Of a stretch of 64,000 bases of DNA, positions 35,801 through 45,663 are shown one piece after another. The notes under the pieces were generated by a model. The model ran no database searches, was not told the DNA's origin, and saw only the letters and a list, made by a program, of their open reading frames with translations. The stretch spans positions 36,445,001 through 36,509,000 of the forward strand of contig NC_084470.1 of NCBI RefSeq assembly GCF_027409185.1, in the 5' to 3' direction. The translations under genes and the position numbers were made by a program. The stretch's first letter is position 1; the number at the start of each line of letters is the position of its first letter. The DNA comes from Cynocephalus volans. Taxonomy: Eukaryota; Chordata; Mammalia; Dermoptera; Cynocephalidae.

Positions 35801-38800
35801 CCATGGATCTGAAAGGTGACCTTATATTTTTGTTAAGCTTATTGGCTGCCTCAAGGAGGGAAAAATCTGTAAGCATTTAGGTTCTGATTTTATGATATTC
35901 TCCATGGTTTTAGAATTATCCCTTTCCTTGACCTTATATGGATTTAGTGAAAATTTAAAGGTTGATTTTATTAATAGAGTATATGGTGTATATTTCATCA
36001 TCTTTTTAGTGGTTTTGTAATGTCTTTGGCTTCCTATTTTTCCCTTCTCCAGTCCTCACTTAGAAGGTGCTCCTTTTATCTGCTGTCATTGTTTTCCTAA
36101 TTGAACAAGGGGAAGTCAGTGGTTGTACCATTGCTTATGAAATAAAGGGTCAGTGACCTTTTTAAAAGGGCACCTCACTATTTTTTCCTTTTAGAAATTA
36201 CAACATTGTAATTTCGCCTATTTTAGAAATAAGTGAGACATTGTATATTGATAAATAAAAAAATAAAAAAATAAAATTAAATGTGGATTTGAGCCCTAGG
36301 TCTGTGACTTCTAGCTGTATTTGGATAAGTCACTAAGTGAGAGTCTTATTTCCTCATCTAAGAAATAATGATCATTATCTACAATAACTAACAGGGTCAA
36401 GAATCAAACAGATCTGTGTGCATTTGTTTTGAAAACCGTAAAAGCACTATATACCAGCATAAGATGTCAGCAGTGTACAAAATAAACTCTTATACCTGTG
36501 CAACAGGTTTTTCAAATAGCTTGTTATAAGATTATGGTATTTTTGCTTAGGCTACATCTCATATGATAATAAGTCAATTGCTGTTTAAATTAGGTTTCCA
36601 TGAGGCTTTCTATAGTAAGGGAGCAGTAAATGGAGAAAGTGCTTAATATCAGTAGATTTTACTTGTTTTGGGGGTTATTTTTATGTTGGGGTTTCTGGTG
36701 ATTGAGATGCTGCTTTCGAAATTTCTTTACCACCACTCACAGTTTTTAAGAGTTTTTCTGTTTTGTGTCTACTAGGTTTGTCCAATGAGTAAGTCTCCGT
36801 ATGTGGATCCTCATAAATCGGGGCATGAAATCTGGGAAGAATTTTCGATGAGCTTCACCCCAGCGGTGAAAGAAGTGGTAGAATTTGCAAAGCGTATTCC
36901 TGGGTTCAGAGATCTTTCTCAGCATGACCAGGTCAACCTTTTAAAGGCTGGAACTTTTGAGGTATGTTTTATTTATTCTGAATATTGACACAGGGCATGT
37001 ATTATTTTATTTTCATGGATGTTTTTATTCTTTTCTAAGTAAGTATTTATAGTCTAAAGTCTGAGACTACCAACAAAAAGAATAATCATCTCAAATTTTG
37101 GGAAGAGGCTAACTAAATCCAGAGTTACTTAGGACTTGAAATATAGGTGTTCTGTATCCCTGGCATACAAACTCCAAGTTCTAGTATTGCTTTCAGATGT
37201 GGATTTAGCAGTTTCTGCAGAGTGTTAGACACTTAGTACAAGCCTAGCCTGGTGTTTACTGCACTCAGTACAGAATAAGAAGGGTGAATAGAATGTAGTT
37301 TTTGTCTTTTAGGGTATTGTAGAATATTTTGAGGATATATCAGACATTTCTTATGTTTGACCTCAGATCCTCTCAGCCTTACCTTGCTTCAGGATCCTTG
37401 ATTACTTTTTTTATTCCAGCTTCTCTCTCAGTGGTGCATTGTGCCTGGGCTTGGGGGGCAGCTGGTGCCTCTCTTAGTGCTTAGTTAAGTGCCTCTCACT
37501 TCCTGTCTGCCCCGGGGCTTCTCTACTGTTGCCGAGATCTGAGAAGCCTTGGGTACTGCTTAGAGCTCACTTAAGCATAAATGAAACTCCAGGTGATGTC
37601 TGTGGGCCGAATCTTTTAAACATTTGATCAATGGGAGAACGGAGCCAGGGATATATTTTCACTTCTCTCTGGATGGTCCCACAAAATTGAGCTATGAGTT
37701 GCTCTTGGTATCAAGTGGTACCAGCTCAATAATGTACATCCTAATATTTCATCTGTCTCCTTTCCTGTCTCATTTCCTTTTTCCTCACTCCTGTTTTCAT
37801 GTGTACCAATTCACATCCTATATAAGCTTGTGCTTTAGGCTCTGTTTTCTGGAGCACCCGGGCTAGAACAGAGAAGAAGCCATATTCATAAATAAAATAG
37901 CTATGGAATATTTCACAAGTCATACTCTTAGGTTAGGCTTTTCACTTTAAAGGAAAACATTATAGACTTAAGATTTAAAGCCAGAGGGATGTTAGTGATC
38001 AAGTTCTATTCACTCATTTTGGAGATTAGGTAACTACTGCCTAAAGAGATGAAGAGACTTTTCTTGGATTACCAGTAAATTCATAACACATCTAGGACTA
38101 GAGCACAAGTCCTGGACTTTAGGACTTTTATTCTTTCTACCTGGTGATTTGTCTTGGGATTGCTCTGTTCTGAGGTTAGCACCATTTTCATAGAAGGCTC
38201 TTTTGGATTGTCTTGGGTAAAACAAGTCTTTGCTTGGGACATTGCAAAGGGAAGATGTTTATTCAGTGTTTCTCTGGTTTTCAGAGAACTGTGTGACACA
38301 GATGGTACCTACCATTTACTGTAATAGAGGAAGTGCTATAGCTAAGTAATGTATTTGTTAATTGATTTGGTTTGGATATCAGTTATAACTTGGTGTTTAG
38401 AACACTTGTGATAGTTTTCTTTGTGTATAGTCTCTTTGAATTATGGTTTCTTGAAGTAATCTAATTAGAGTATATCTTACTGCGTTTGCCTTGGCTGCAC
38501 TTGGTGTTTTGATGTTTCCAAGAGTTGTGCACTAAAATATTGCTCTTTTTATTTAGGGCATAGAGACCATGTGATATACTTGGGAGCTTGAAGAGTTTCT
38601 TTAATGCCTTTGGCCAGGGCCCAGTTTTAAACTTCTTGGCATTATTACTCATTTTAATTTTATATTTGTGTTTCAGAATCTTTGTTAATAGAGAGAGTTT
38701 CAGAGTATCACAGGACTCAAGTATTTTGCCGTTGGTGGCTGGAATGTCTTTTGATGTTCTTCTTGGAATATTTATTGCTTTGATACAGAATTTGCCTTAA

Positions 38801-41800
38801 GAAAGTAGTTCTGGGTAAAAATAAACTCAGTTTTTCTTTTACAACTTTCTTTTATGTGTAGCGTGTTTCCTAACTGACTCAAATACTGAGTTATTTTTTA
38901 GTATACTATTGAACTTCCTGAAATACATTTCAGTTTTTTTCTTTTTCCAGGTTTTAATGGTACGGTTTGCATCATTATTTGATGCAAAGGAGCGTACTGT
39001 CACCTTTTTAAGTGGAAAGAAGTATAGTGTGGATGATTTACACTCAATGGGAGCAGGGGATCTGCTAAACTCTATGTTTGAATTTAGTGAGAAGCTAAAT
39101 GCCCTCCAACTTAGTGATGAAGAGATGAGTTTGTTTACAGCAGTTGTCCTGGTATCTGCAGGTAAGCATGCTGGTTCAGAATTGTGCCACACCTAGAATA
39201 TAGTGACCACCTGGGGAGAAGGTGATTAGGTTCTAGCAGTTGATTAGGTTCTAGCAAGCTATGTAGAGGGAAGAAGGCCTTAAGGAAGATGCTGAATTAT
39301 ATGAACCTCTTATTTTTGCATACTTAATTTTTCTTATCATGACAGTACAAGTCAAAGAGCTATATAGCAATAAAATAATGTTTAGATCTGGGCCTTGCAT
39401 TTACCACTTTTCGTCTTTAGCTTTTGTTTGTAATTTTTTATGAGTCTAGATCTTTATTTTATGAATTTATTTTCTGGGACATTGTGTATCCCCAGGTAGG
39501 TGGTTCTTATATGAATCTAAGCTTTAATTAAAATATAATGTGGGTTACTTGAAAATGTTAAAAGTACCAAGAGGTGTTAGTATGGTTTGTTGCAAAGATA
39601 CTTTAAATATGAGTTGTAGGCTTTTAGCCCAGCTGTGCTGACGAATTTTCTGTGTGACTTGGGTAGTAATTTTATTGTTTTCCTCTTGGTTATCTCATCC
39701 TATCAAAGGAAGGAGTTGGACCATGTGAGCTTAGTATGGTAACTGGCACAGAATACTCAGTCACCATTTGAATGAGTGGCCAAGATTTTTGAATTCTAAC
39801 ATTTAATGCTTTTTTTTATATGAATCATTGATGATGTTTCTCAGTTTCCCTGCCGTCTTGCATTTATATTGCAGTTATTTCTGACCAAGGTATTTTAATT
39901 CAGACAATAACCATTAAAGCAGAGATTGTTACTCTTAATAGCAGATTGGAAGTTGAGACATTCCAGGGGCCATCTAAGTAAGTGCCAGTCAGTTTTAGGT
40001 ATCACTTAATTTTAAACATTTGTTGGGAATTTTGTAGTATTTTGGTGTGACTTTAAGTTTTTCATTTTCTTCCTACTGTGTAAAGAACACTGAAAGGCAC
40101 TGTGAGGGTTATAAGTATGTTATAGCCACTGATAATGTGGCTGAACTATAAATTAATAATTTTTAAGGAGAATACAGTCCTTATGTAACTTAAAAGGCAT
40201 GTACATAAATGAAATAAAGACTTAATGCCATTTGGAAGCATAATTTGGTCACTTTTTCTGACCACCTCTACTTGTATAATTAGAAATGCATTTATGACAT
40301 GGGAATAGAGTGAAAGGAATATGTGAATAAGGGATATGTCTGTTTTCTTAGTAACCTGGTAGTGCCTTTTGCATTTTACCTACCATTTGCAGAGTTCTTA
40401 ATAAATAATTAGAATTGGTTTGAGTTGACATCAGATTAATAATCTTTTATTTTGAAATCAAAGATAATCAGTACTTGCTAATTCTTTATCGTGTGTGTAT
40501 ATATATATGCCTTATGTGCTAGGTGCTCAGGGGGAGACAAAAAGCATTAAGGCACAAGCTTGCTCTCAAAGTGTTTGTGTTCTATTTGGAGAGAGAGAAC
40601 ATAACAAAAGGCACTAAACTGTGTAGTTCTGACTGAGGTAAGTAGGAGTTACAGAAAGGAAGATGAAATCATCTGAGAAGGCTTTGTAGGGAAGATGAAA
40701 GTACAACTGGAATTTGAAGGTTGTATTATTAGGTTTTCCCAGCAAAGAAAAGATGGAAAGAGCATGAGGATAGGGCAGGGGAAGGGACAGGTGGCCAAAA
40801 CCTGGAGCATCCTTCAAGGAGGAGGGGGACAAAAAGGCTTGAGGGTTAGGGGAGTACCAGGTTGTGGTCTAACAGCTACAGGAACTAGGTAGAGAAGTTT
40901 TAACTGAAGTATGGGGTAGTGGAAAGTTCAGTGTAGTTTAAGTAGGGGAATTAAGGAGTGTGGTGCTGTTAAGTAGGGGAATCATCAGGCGTGAACAAAG
41001 TGATATTCAACATTAGTTCCGCATTTTTATTGTGAGTGGATTAGACAGATAAGTCATTACAGCTGGAGAGTCAGGTTGGGAGGCGGTTGAAATAACATTA
41101 GGTATGAGGCGGTAGAATGAACTCTCCTGAAATAAGTTAAGGCAGGGGAGATGAAGGAGAAAGGACATCATCCCAGACTAAATAAAAGAAATGGTACAGT
41201 TCAGAGAAAAAAATGAAGGTGAAGGGAAATTCTGTGCCAGGAACCATGCTACTTACTTCATTTATATTTTCCACGAGGAACATAATTTTTATTTTGTTTT
41301 AATCTCCTTTTGAAAAAGCTTTGTTTTTCTTTTTCTGAGATTAATGTGGAATATTAAAATTAATATGAAATATTAAAACCTTTTGAAAATTTAGAAAATA
41401 TTAACATTAAAATAAAAATGATAATATCAATACCAAAAAAGTAACTTTTAACATTGGGAGTCTTTATCTGTCCATATACAGATAAAGCAGGTGAATGAAT
41501 GGATCCATCCATCTATCCATTCACCTGCTTTTTTTTCTTTTCTTTTCTTTTTTTTTGGTGGCTGGAGGGTACTGGGATCCAAACCTCATTCACATGCTTA
41601 TTGATGTATATTTTAAAAGTTTGAAATATTAAGTGGAAAAGACTGACAATAAAAGAATACAATGCGTTCTAATTTTTGTTATGTCTATAAATGAAGATAT
41701 GCAAGCCCACACGTATATCGTTTTCATGTCAAATTTAAATCTTTACCACTTAAATGACTTGCTATTTTTCAAGTGGTTTCTAGGCAGGAAAATAAAATTC

Positions 41801-44800
41801 AGAAACAACAGAAGAGTATAAAATTAAAAAGTCTTCGCCTTCTTCCTCTACTTCCTTATTTTTTAGAGAACTGGATTTCTAACTGTCTTTCTAATTTTCT
41901 GATGGTTGGCCATCCAACTCTGAATACAATGCTTAACTTTTTATTTAGTAGATATAACTGGTAAATAAAAGTACCCTCACTTTTCCCACTCAATTTTTAT
42001 GTTTTATTTTTCAGTTATTTTATTGGTTTTGTGTATAATTTCAGTGTTCTCACATTCTTTTTTTTTTGTCTTTTTCGTGACCGGCACTCAGTGTGCACCG
42101 GCCATTACCCACATAGGATCCGAACCCGCGGCAGGAGCGTCGCCGCGCTCCCAGTGCCGCACACTCCTGAGTGCGCCACGGGCTCGGCCCGTTCTCACAT
42201 TCTTTATCCTTCACTTTTACATCATCTCTCTTGGGTAGTTTACATGGAATCTCTTCATTATATAGGGAGGCATACCCTGGCTTCCTCCATACCTTGGCTT
42301 CTTTTGCTGTACCATTTCTTTTATGTAGTCAAAAATTAAATACTTATATTCTGTTCTGTAACTGATTGTTTTTGATGCTTTGTTTATCAATCGATTCTCA
42401 AAGTTGAAAAGTAAAAAATCAGCATTTATCGTATTATGATTATGTAAATAGTGCTCATAGTGTTCACACAGTGGGGTTGAAGTGGTAGAAAAGATAATGT
42501 AATTCTCTTCCCTAAACCTCCATGCACAGGTAACAGATGGATTGTTAATTTACATTCTCTATCAATTGTTTAGAATTAAGCAACATTGTAGTTTGCTTTA
42601 TCTTTAAAATAGTTTTTCGTTTCCTTGGAATGTATAGTTGCCTTTTTGTTTGTATGTTTTGGTTGTTGTCAGAAGAAACACTAGTTAATTTCTAGTTCTC
42701 ATTATATATATAACATTATCCTCACAACAGACCTCTGATGTGAACTAACAGTTATTGAGGGATTTGAGGAACAGAGGGGTTAAATAATTTATCCAAGGTC
42801 ACATTTTTAATAATTGGATTAAGCAGGTATTTGAACTTCTGTTAGTCTTTCTTCAAAGCATTTCCATTATACTGCTTGTTAACAGAATAGCTCTAGCTGT
42901 TAAGGGGGAGAGAAATCTCAAACATGATATTTGCCTGTGAGATTGGAAGAATCCTGATGAAGGGGGATTATACCTGGAAGGTAAGATTTTTTTCAGGTTG
43001 TGTAGTGACATTAGTCACTTACATTTAAAGGTTGGGGACTGGCATGTAGGCATGAGGTCAAAACTCATATCTAGATATAGATTTCAGTTGTCTTCTTAGA
43101 GGTTTTTGTTGAAGGAATTTGACTATCATCCTGTAGGAAATTAATATACATAGAAGATTTGGTGAGGAATACAGCCTTAGGAATGGGATGAAGAACGAGC
43201 TAAGGAAGTAGAAATAGATATGTCATAAATAAAAAAGCTGAAGGAGTAGTAGTATAGCATTTAGTGCACCATTTAGAAGATGAATTTCCACTTGTCTGTG
43301 CACCGTAATGTTACAGTCTCCAGAAGATTGTTGTTTATGATCCAGCCTGATTTGTAGTTGGGTTCTTTGGTTTTGAAATCATAAAAATCATCGTTTTAGA
43401 AATTGAGGCTTTAGAAAAATTTAATACAATTTACATTTTTAGATATAGGCATCCGTTTACCTGAAATTCTGAGTTGTTAAACACAAAATATTCACTGAAG
43501 AACCAACCGCTTATCATGCTAGTTCACACTCACATCTCCTTCCCTACTTATTTGTTTCTTTCTTTGCCCATCTAGATTATTTTGTTTGTGGGGATGACTA
43601 TCATTTTTTCTCGGTTTTTGGTATTGTAAATTACTGATGAGATGATCCAAACCAGTTACATTCTTCTGACAAAATATAAGCTTAAAGGAAGGAATTTTGG
43701 TTTGTTTTGTTCACTGTTGATTCCCTAGCACCTAGAACAGTAACCAGCACATACATTCAGTAAGTGTTTGGCAAATGATTTAATGAGTTAAAAGGATGTT
43801 TTTAAAAAAAACAATTAATTGACTATCAAAGGCAAGAGAGACTCTTGGAAGCATCGTTGAAGGCTTTAAATGTTTTTGCAAAGATAACACTTGTGATTGG
43901 CCAAAGTCAAATATCAAGAGAAAGAGGTCTTTTGTTCATCTGATAGTTCTTGTCTGAAAAATTATGACCCCCAAACCAATAGTCAACATTCAGTTTGTTT
44001 CTTTTTCCATAAGAATTAGCACATAGTTGTAATAATAATTCAAAGTTTTATTAAATGTAAGATAGATATTAAAAAAAACAAACATTTTCATCATTTTTTT
44101 TTGCATTTAGAATTAGTCGGACATTCTTGCCCCTTACTGTTAAATTTTAGTCCATGTTCTTGTATGGCAGGTGGCCTTTTTTAGCCACCAGTTACAATGG
44201 AGGACCTCCTCAGTGTCTTTGTAAAGAATTAAAGAAAGTGAATGGCTAGAGAATTTTGCTTCTTTGTAGAAGTCTTTTTCTTGTTAATTACAACCTCCCT
44301 ATACTGGGGGCCATTGAATATTTCTTATGCACTCCTGCTTCCTGTTGTAAAGGGAAGAAATAGTTCTTGCTGATTTAAAACAAAAAAAAAGTCTGTGGAC
44401 AAACTACATAGATTTGGCAAATTTTAAGACACTTTATTGCTGGTTTATGATAAATCATTAATTTATTTACATTTTGTAAGATGAGCTTAATAAACACAGT
44501 GTGCTAAATGAAAGTAAATGCAGAATAATGTAACGAGTATAATAAAGCTGCATAGTGTATTAGTTATTCATTACCGCATAACAAACTACCCAAAAAGTAG
44601 TTGTTTAAAATGCAAACATTTATTATCTTACAGTTTTTGAGAGTTGGAATACGGGTGTGGTTTAGATATGTGTCTCCATCTCAAGGTTCCTTAGGAGGTT
44701 ATAGTCAAACCTTGGACAGGGCTGTGGTCTCATCTGAAGGATTGAGTAGGGAAGGATCTACTTCCAGGCTTATGTGGTTATTGGCAGGATTCAGTTCCTT

Positions 44801-45663
44801 GTAAACTGTTGGACTCCGTATCTCCCTTCCTTGCTGGCTGTTGGCTGGATACCACTTTCAGTTCCTTACTATGTTGGCCTCTCCATAGGGCAGCTTACAG
44901 CATGGCAGTGGGCTTTTCTCAGAGTGAGTGAGAGTACCTAATTTTATTCATTAGAAGTGAGTCAGTAAGTCTAGCCCATTCAGAAGGAGAATTACACAAG
45001 GGCATAAATACCAGGATGAAGGATCATTGGAGGCCATTTTGGAGGCTGCCTGCCATGCATGGTAACATACAAATGGAAATAGAATCCGTACGTAGCAAAA
45101 ATATATTTCTGTACTACTACATTATTCATTTTGTTTTGCCAATCAGAAGCAGTTAAAGCAACAGATGGCATCTAATTTTAAAAATCAGAACATTTAGTTC
45201 TTTGTGAACAAAAATTCTTAAGCACTAAAGAATTCTGATTTATCAAATATACTATGTGATATATATGTTTTATAATATACATGCAAGGAAAGTTGCCATT
45301 GACATCATTTGTCTTTGTTCCAATGTATAACACCTTGATTTGAATTCATCAGTGAGACTGATGAGTAAGAATTATATTTATATTTAATGAACAAGAATTA
45401 TATTTATATTTAATGTTAATAATATGTCCTCTCCTTCATCTCTCTCTATTCCTTACTTCCAATTAGATCGATCTGGAATAGAAAATGTCAACTCTGTGGA
45501 GGCTTTGCAGGAAACCCTCATCCGTGCACTAAGGACCTTAATAATGAAAAACCATCCAAATGAGGCCTCTATTTTTACAAAACTACTTCTAAAGTTGCCA
45601 GATCTTCGATCTTTAAACAACATGCACTCTGAGGAGCTCTTGGCCTTTAAAGTTCACCCTTAA
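20878..45663 (+). CDS. NR1D2: NR1D2, nuclear receptor REV-ERB beta (eight coding exons, 579 aa)
   Basis: Heme-regulated nuclear receptor that represses transcription from RORE/RevRE sites, including clock and metabolic genes, by recruiting NCoR-HDAC3. CDS = 20878-20893, 29081-29347, 30206-30294, 32235-32379, 34405-35033, 36776-36961, 38951-39161, 45467-45663; sum 1740 nt, 579 codons plus stop, the usual family length. Residues 1-95: Ser-rich N-terminus. About 103-168: two C4 zinc fingers (C103, C106, C120, C123; C140, C146, C156, C159) with P-box EGCKG. About 169-180: C-terminal extension ([10 protein letters not shown]) for 5' AT-rich half-site contacts. 181-380: long hinge. About 383-579: ligand-binding domain ending KVHP, with no AF-2 helix 12, hence repression. 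Heme ligands Cys384 and His568 are both present. All introns are GT-AG with consistent phase. No frameshift or stop. Identification is very sure. Confidence 0.98.
21156..21161. promoter_or_regulatory. E-box CACGTG
   Basis: Canonical CLOCK/BMAL1-type E-box (gccacgtgcg) in the intron 1 end of the CpG island, 263 bp downstream of exon 1's coding end. Confidence 0.7.
21225..21234 (-). promoter_or_regulatory. D-box ATTATGTAAT
   Basis: The minus strand matches the DBP/TEF/HLF and E4BP4 consensus RTTAYGTAAY at all ten positions. It stands out as an AT-rich island in a GC-rich block. Nr1d2 is a known D-box-controlled clock gene. Confidence 0.78.
21265..21270. promoter_or_regulatory. E-box CACGTG
   Basis: Second canonical E-box (ggacacgtgagg), 109 bp from the first and 31 bp past the D-box. 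Confidence 0.7.
21449..21454 (+). promoter_or_regulatory. E'-box CACGTT and nearby CRE-like TGACGTGG
   Basis: CACGTT (ttgcacgttgc) is a non-canonical clock E'-box. A CRE-like tgacgtgg lies 37 bp upstream at 21412-21419. Both are short motifs and could be chance. Confidence 0.45.
23660..23890 (-). mobile_element. MIR SINE relic
   Basis: atgccaggccctttacatgt, then atcttaaagatgagaggcta and ggcaagtggtagagccagaa in the order of a reversed MIR. Confidence 0.75.
24470..24610 (-). mobile_element. MIR-like relic
   Basis: ttaaaatgagaaaactgaag then ctaagtcatcaggcaaagaa, a weak reversed MIR core. Confidence 0.45.
25110..25430 (+). mobile_element. MIR SINE relic, split by a younger SINE
   Basis: ggccctgcctcttagtagct, gtgttacttaccctccctga and ttcctcatctataaatgggt, resuming after the SINE with ctcacagggttcttattaga and cttggcatccaattaggta. 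Confidence 0.75.
25229..25330 (-). mobile_element. tRNA-Ile-like monomer SINE in NR1D2 intron 1
   Basis: Minus strand: ggggctggctggttacctca, ttataaccccaaattcatgg, gttcggattccc. Target duplication ggttaatgggagtt / ggttaatggaagtt at 25215-25228 and 25331-25344. Confidence 0.88.
25501..25530 (-). mobile_element. Tail-proximal SINE stub
   Basis: Poly-T followed by ggcagctggctagtgcag resembles only the last bases of a monomer SINE; the rest is missing. Confidence 0.4.
26215..26260 (+). repeat. Perfect 23-bp tandem duplication
   Basis: Two identical copies (26215-26237 and 26238-26260) of a unit that begins attttataaagac and ends gggtggctcg. Confidence 0.95.
26421..26512 (-). mobile_element. tRNA-Ile-like monomer SINE
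   Basis: Minus strand: gagctggcctgttagctcag, ttggttaaagcacagtctta, caacaccaaagtcaagagtt. Confidence 0.82.
26827..26958 (+). mobile_element. MER5-like hAT element
   Basis: gtgtgcatcagaatcaccaa, tccaggtgatgctgatgccc and the end accacactttgagaatgg. Confidence 0.75.
29081..29347 (+). CDS. NR1D2: NR1D2 exon 2
   Basis: Acceptor ttttctag|gaggc, donor a|gtaagt. Encodes residues 6-95, a Ser-rich segment ([19 protein letters not shown] onward) that in REV-ERBs is a phosphorylation-prone N-terminal region. Confidence 0.97.
29348..30205 (+). other. NR1D2: NR1D2 intron 2
   Basis: 858 bp, no repeat recognised. Acceptor tgtactag|aattt. Confidence 0.9.
30206..30294 (+). CDS. NR1D2: NR1D2 exon 3, first zinc finger
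   Basis: Encodes residues 95-124 with C103, C106, C120, C123 and most of the P-box (EGCK). Donor taag|gtaaag. The exon break between the P-box Lys and Gly is the usual nuclear-receptor position. Confidence 0.98.
30295..32234 (+). other. NR1D2: NR1D2 intron 3
   Basis: 1.94 kb, phase 0. A short (TC)n(TA)n tract near 31220. No gene or clear mobile element. Confidence 0.85.
32235..32379 (+). CDS. NR1D2: NR1D2 exon 4, second zinc finger
   Basis: Acceptor ttcttag|ggttt, donor gatg|gtatgt. Residues 125-173 with C140, C146, C156, C159, the D-box and [19 protein letters not shown]. Confidence 0.98.
32380..34404 (+). other. NR1D2: NR1D2 intron 4
   Basis: 2.03 kb, phase 1, holding one dimeric SINE (34096-34261) about 140 bp from the acceptor. 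No other clear element. Confidence 0.88.
34096..34261 (+). mobile_element. Dimeric tRNA-Ile-like SINE, sense in NR1D2 intron 4
   Basis: Left monomer tcggcccgtggctcacttgg, right monomer gatggctggttagctcactg to ccccttaccggtcatcttct. Perfect 15-bp target duplication agaaaaatttgggcc at 34081-34095 and 34262-34276. Confidence 0.95.
34405..35033 (+). CDS. NR1D2: NR1D2 exon 5, DBD extension and hinge
   Basis: Acceptor caatag|ctgtt, donor catctg|gtatag. Residues 173-382: the [13 protein letters not shown] extension, then the long hinge, low in predicted structure and rich in Gln, Asn and Ser. The frame stays open into the intron for only two more codons. Confidence 0.97.
35034..36775 (+). other. NR1D2: NR1D2 intron 5, with a MIR relic
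   Basis: 1.74 kb, phase 0. 36285-36460 resembles a MIR (+): tttgagccctaggtctgtga, ctagctgtatttggataagt, atttcctcatctaagaaata. Otherwise AT-rich. Confidence 0.8.
36776..36961 (+). CDS. NR1D2: NR1D2 exon 6, start of ligand-binding domain
   Basis: Acceptor ctactag|gtttg, donor ttttgag|gtatgt. Residues 383-444. It opens with V383-C384-P385; Cys384 is the thiolate heme ligand of REV-ERB beta. Helices H3-H5 follow ([20 protein letters not shown]). Confidence 0.98.
36962..38950 (+). other. NR1D2: NR1D2 intron 6
   Basis: 1.99 kb, phase 0. A MIR-like stretch near 38020-38110; otherwise no recognised element. Acceptor ctttttccag. Confidence 0.82.
38951..39161 (+). CDS. NR1D2: NR1D2 exon 7, ligand-binding domain middle
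   Basis: Residues 445-515 ([20 protein letters not shown] onward), donor tctgcag|gtaag. Confidence 0.98.
41484..41532. repeat. Imperfect inverted repeat (hairpin) with CCAT units
   Basis: aagcaggtgaatgaatggat pairs with atccattcacctgctt, with a short catc-rich loop. Confidence 0.7.
41533..41587 (-). mobile_element. Truncated monomer SINE
   Basis: Poly-T/C then ggtggctggagggtactggg and atccaaacc: only the 3' half of a monomer. Confidence 0.65.
42061..42190 (-). mobile_element. GC-rich variant tRNA-like SINE, antisense in NR1D2 intron 7
   Basis: Same family as 1691, 5452 and 9029, with a small deletion in the right part. Perfect 15-bp target duplication gttctcacattcttt at 42046-42060 and 42191-42205. 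Confidence 0.94.
42730..42860 (-). mobile_element. MIR SINE relic
   Basis: gaggaacagaggggttaaat, aatttatccaaggtcacatt and caggtatttgaacttctg in reversed MIR order. Confidence 0.65.
43690..43795 (+). mobile_element. L2 3' end relic
   Basis: tgttgattccctagcaccta, gaacagtaaccagcacatac and cagtaagtgtttggcaaatg match the L2 3' terminal pattern. Confidence 0.7.
44557..45062 (-). mobile_element. MLT1-like MaLR LTR, old
   Basis: gtattagttattcattaccg, aacatttattatcttacag and ggcctctccatagggcagct share order with the 9530-10030 relic. Ends ggaggccattttggaggctg. Confidence 0.65.
45367..45415 (+). repeat. 23-bp direct repeat, 26-bp period, just upstream of exon 8
   Basis: aagaattatatttatattta plus atg occurs at 45367-45389 and 45393-45415, separated by aac/acaa. 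The second copy ends 51 nt before the acceptor. Confidence 0.9.
45467..45663 (+). CDS. NR1D2: NR1D2 exon 8 coding part
   Basis: Acceptor ccaattag|atcga, residues 515-579, stop TAA 45661-45663. Contains His568 (NNMHSEE), the second axial heme ligand, and ends LLAFKVHP with no AF-2 helix. Confidence 0.98.

Larger units (their letters stand above)
39162..45466 (+). other. NR1D2: NR1D2 intron 7
   Basis: 6.3-kb phase-1 intron with several repeats listed separately: a 19-bp near-tandem duplication at about 39221-39256, a SINE stub, a GC-rich SINE, MIR, L2 and MLT1-like relics, and a 23-bp duplication just before exon 8. No cryptic exon recognised. Confidence 0.85.
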
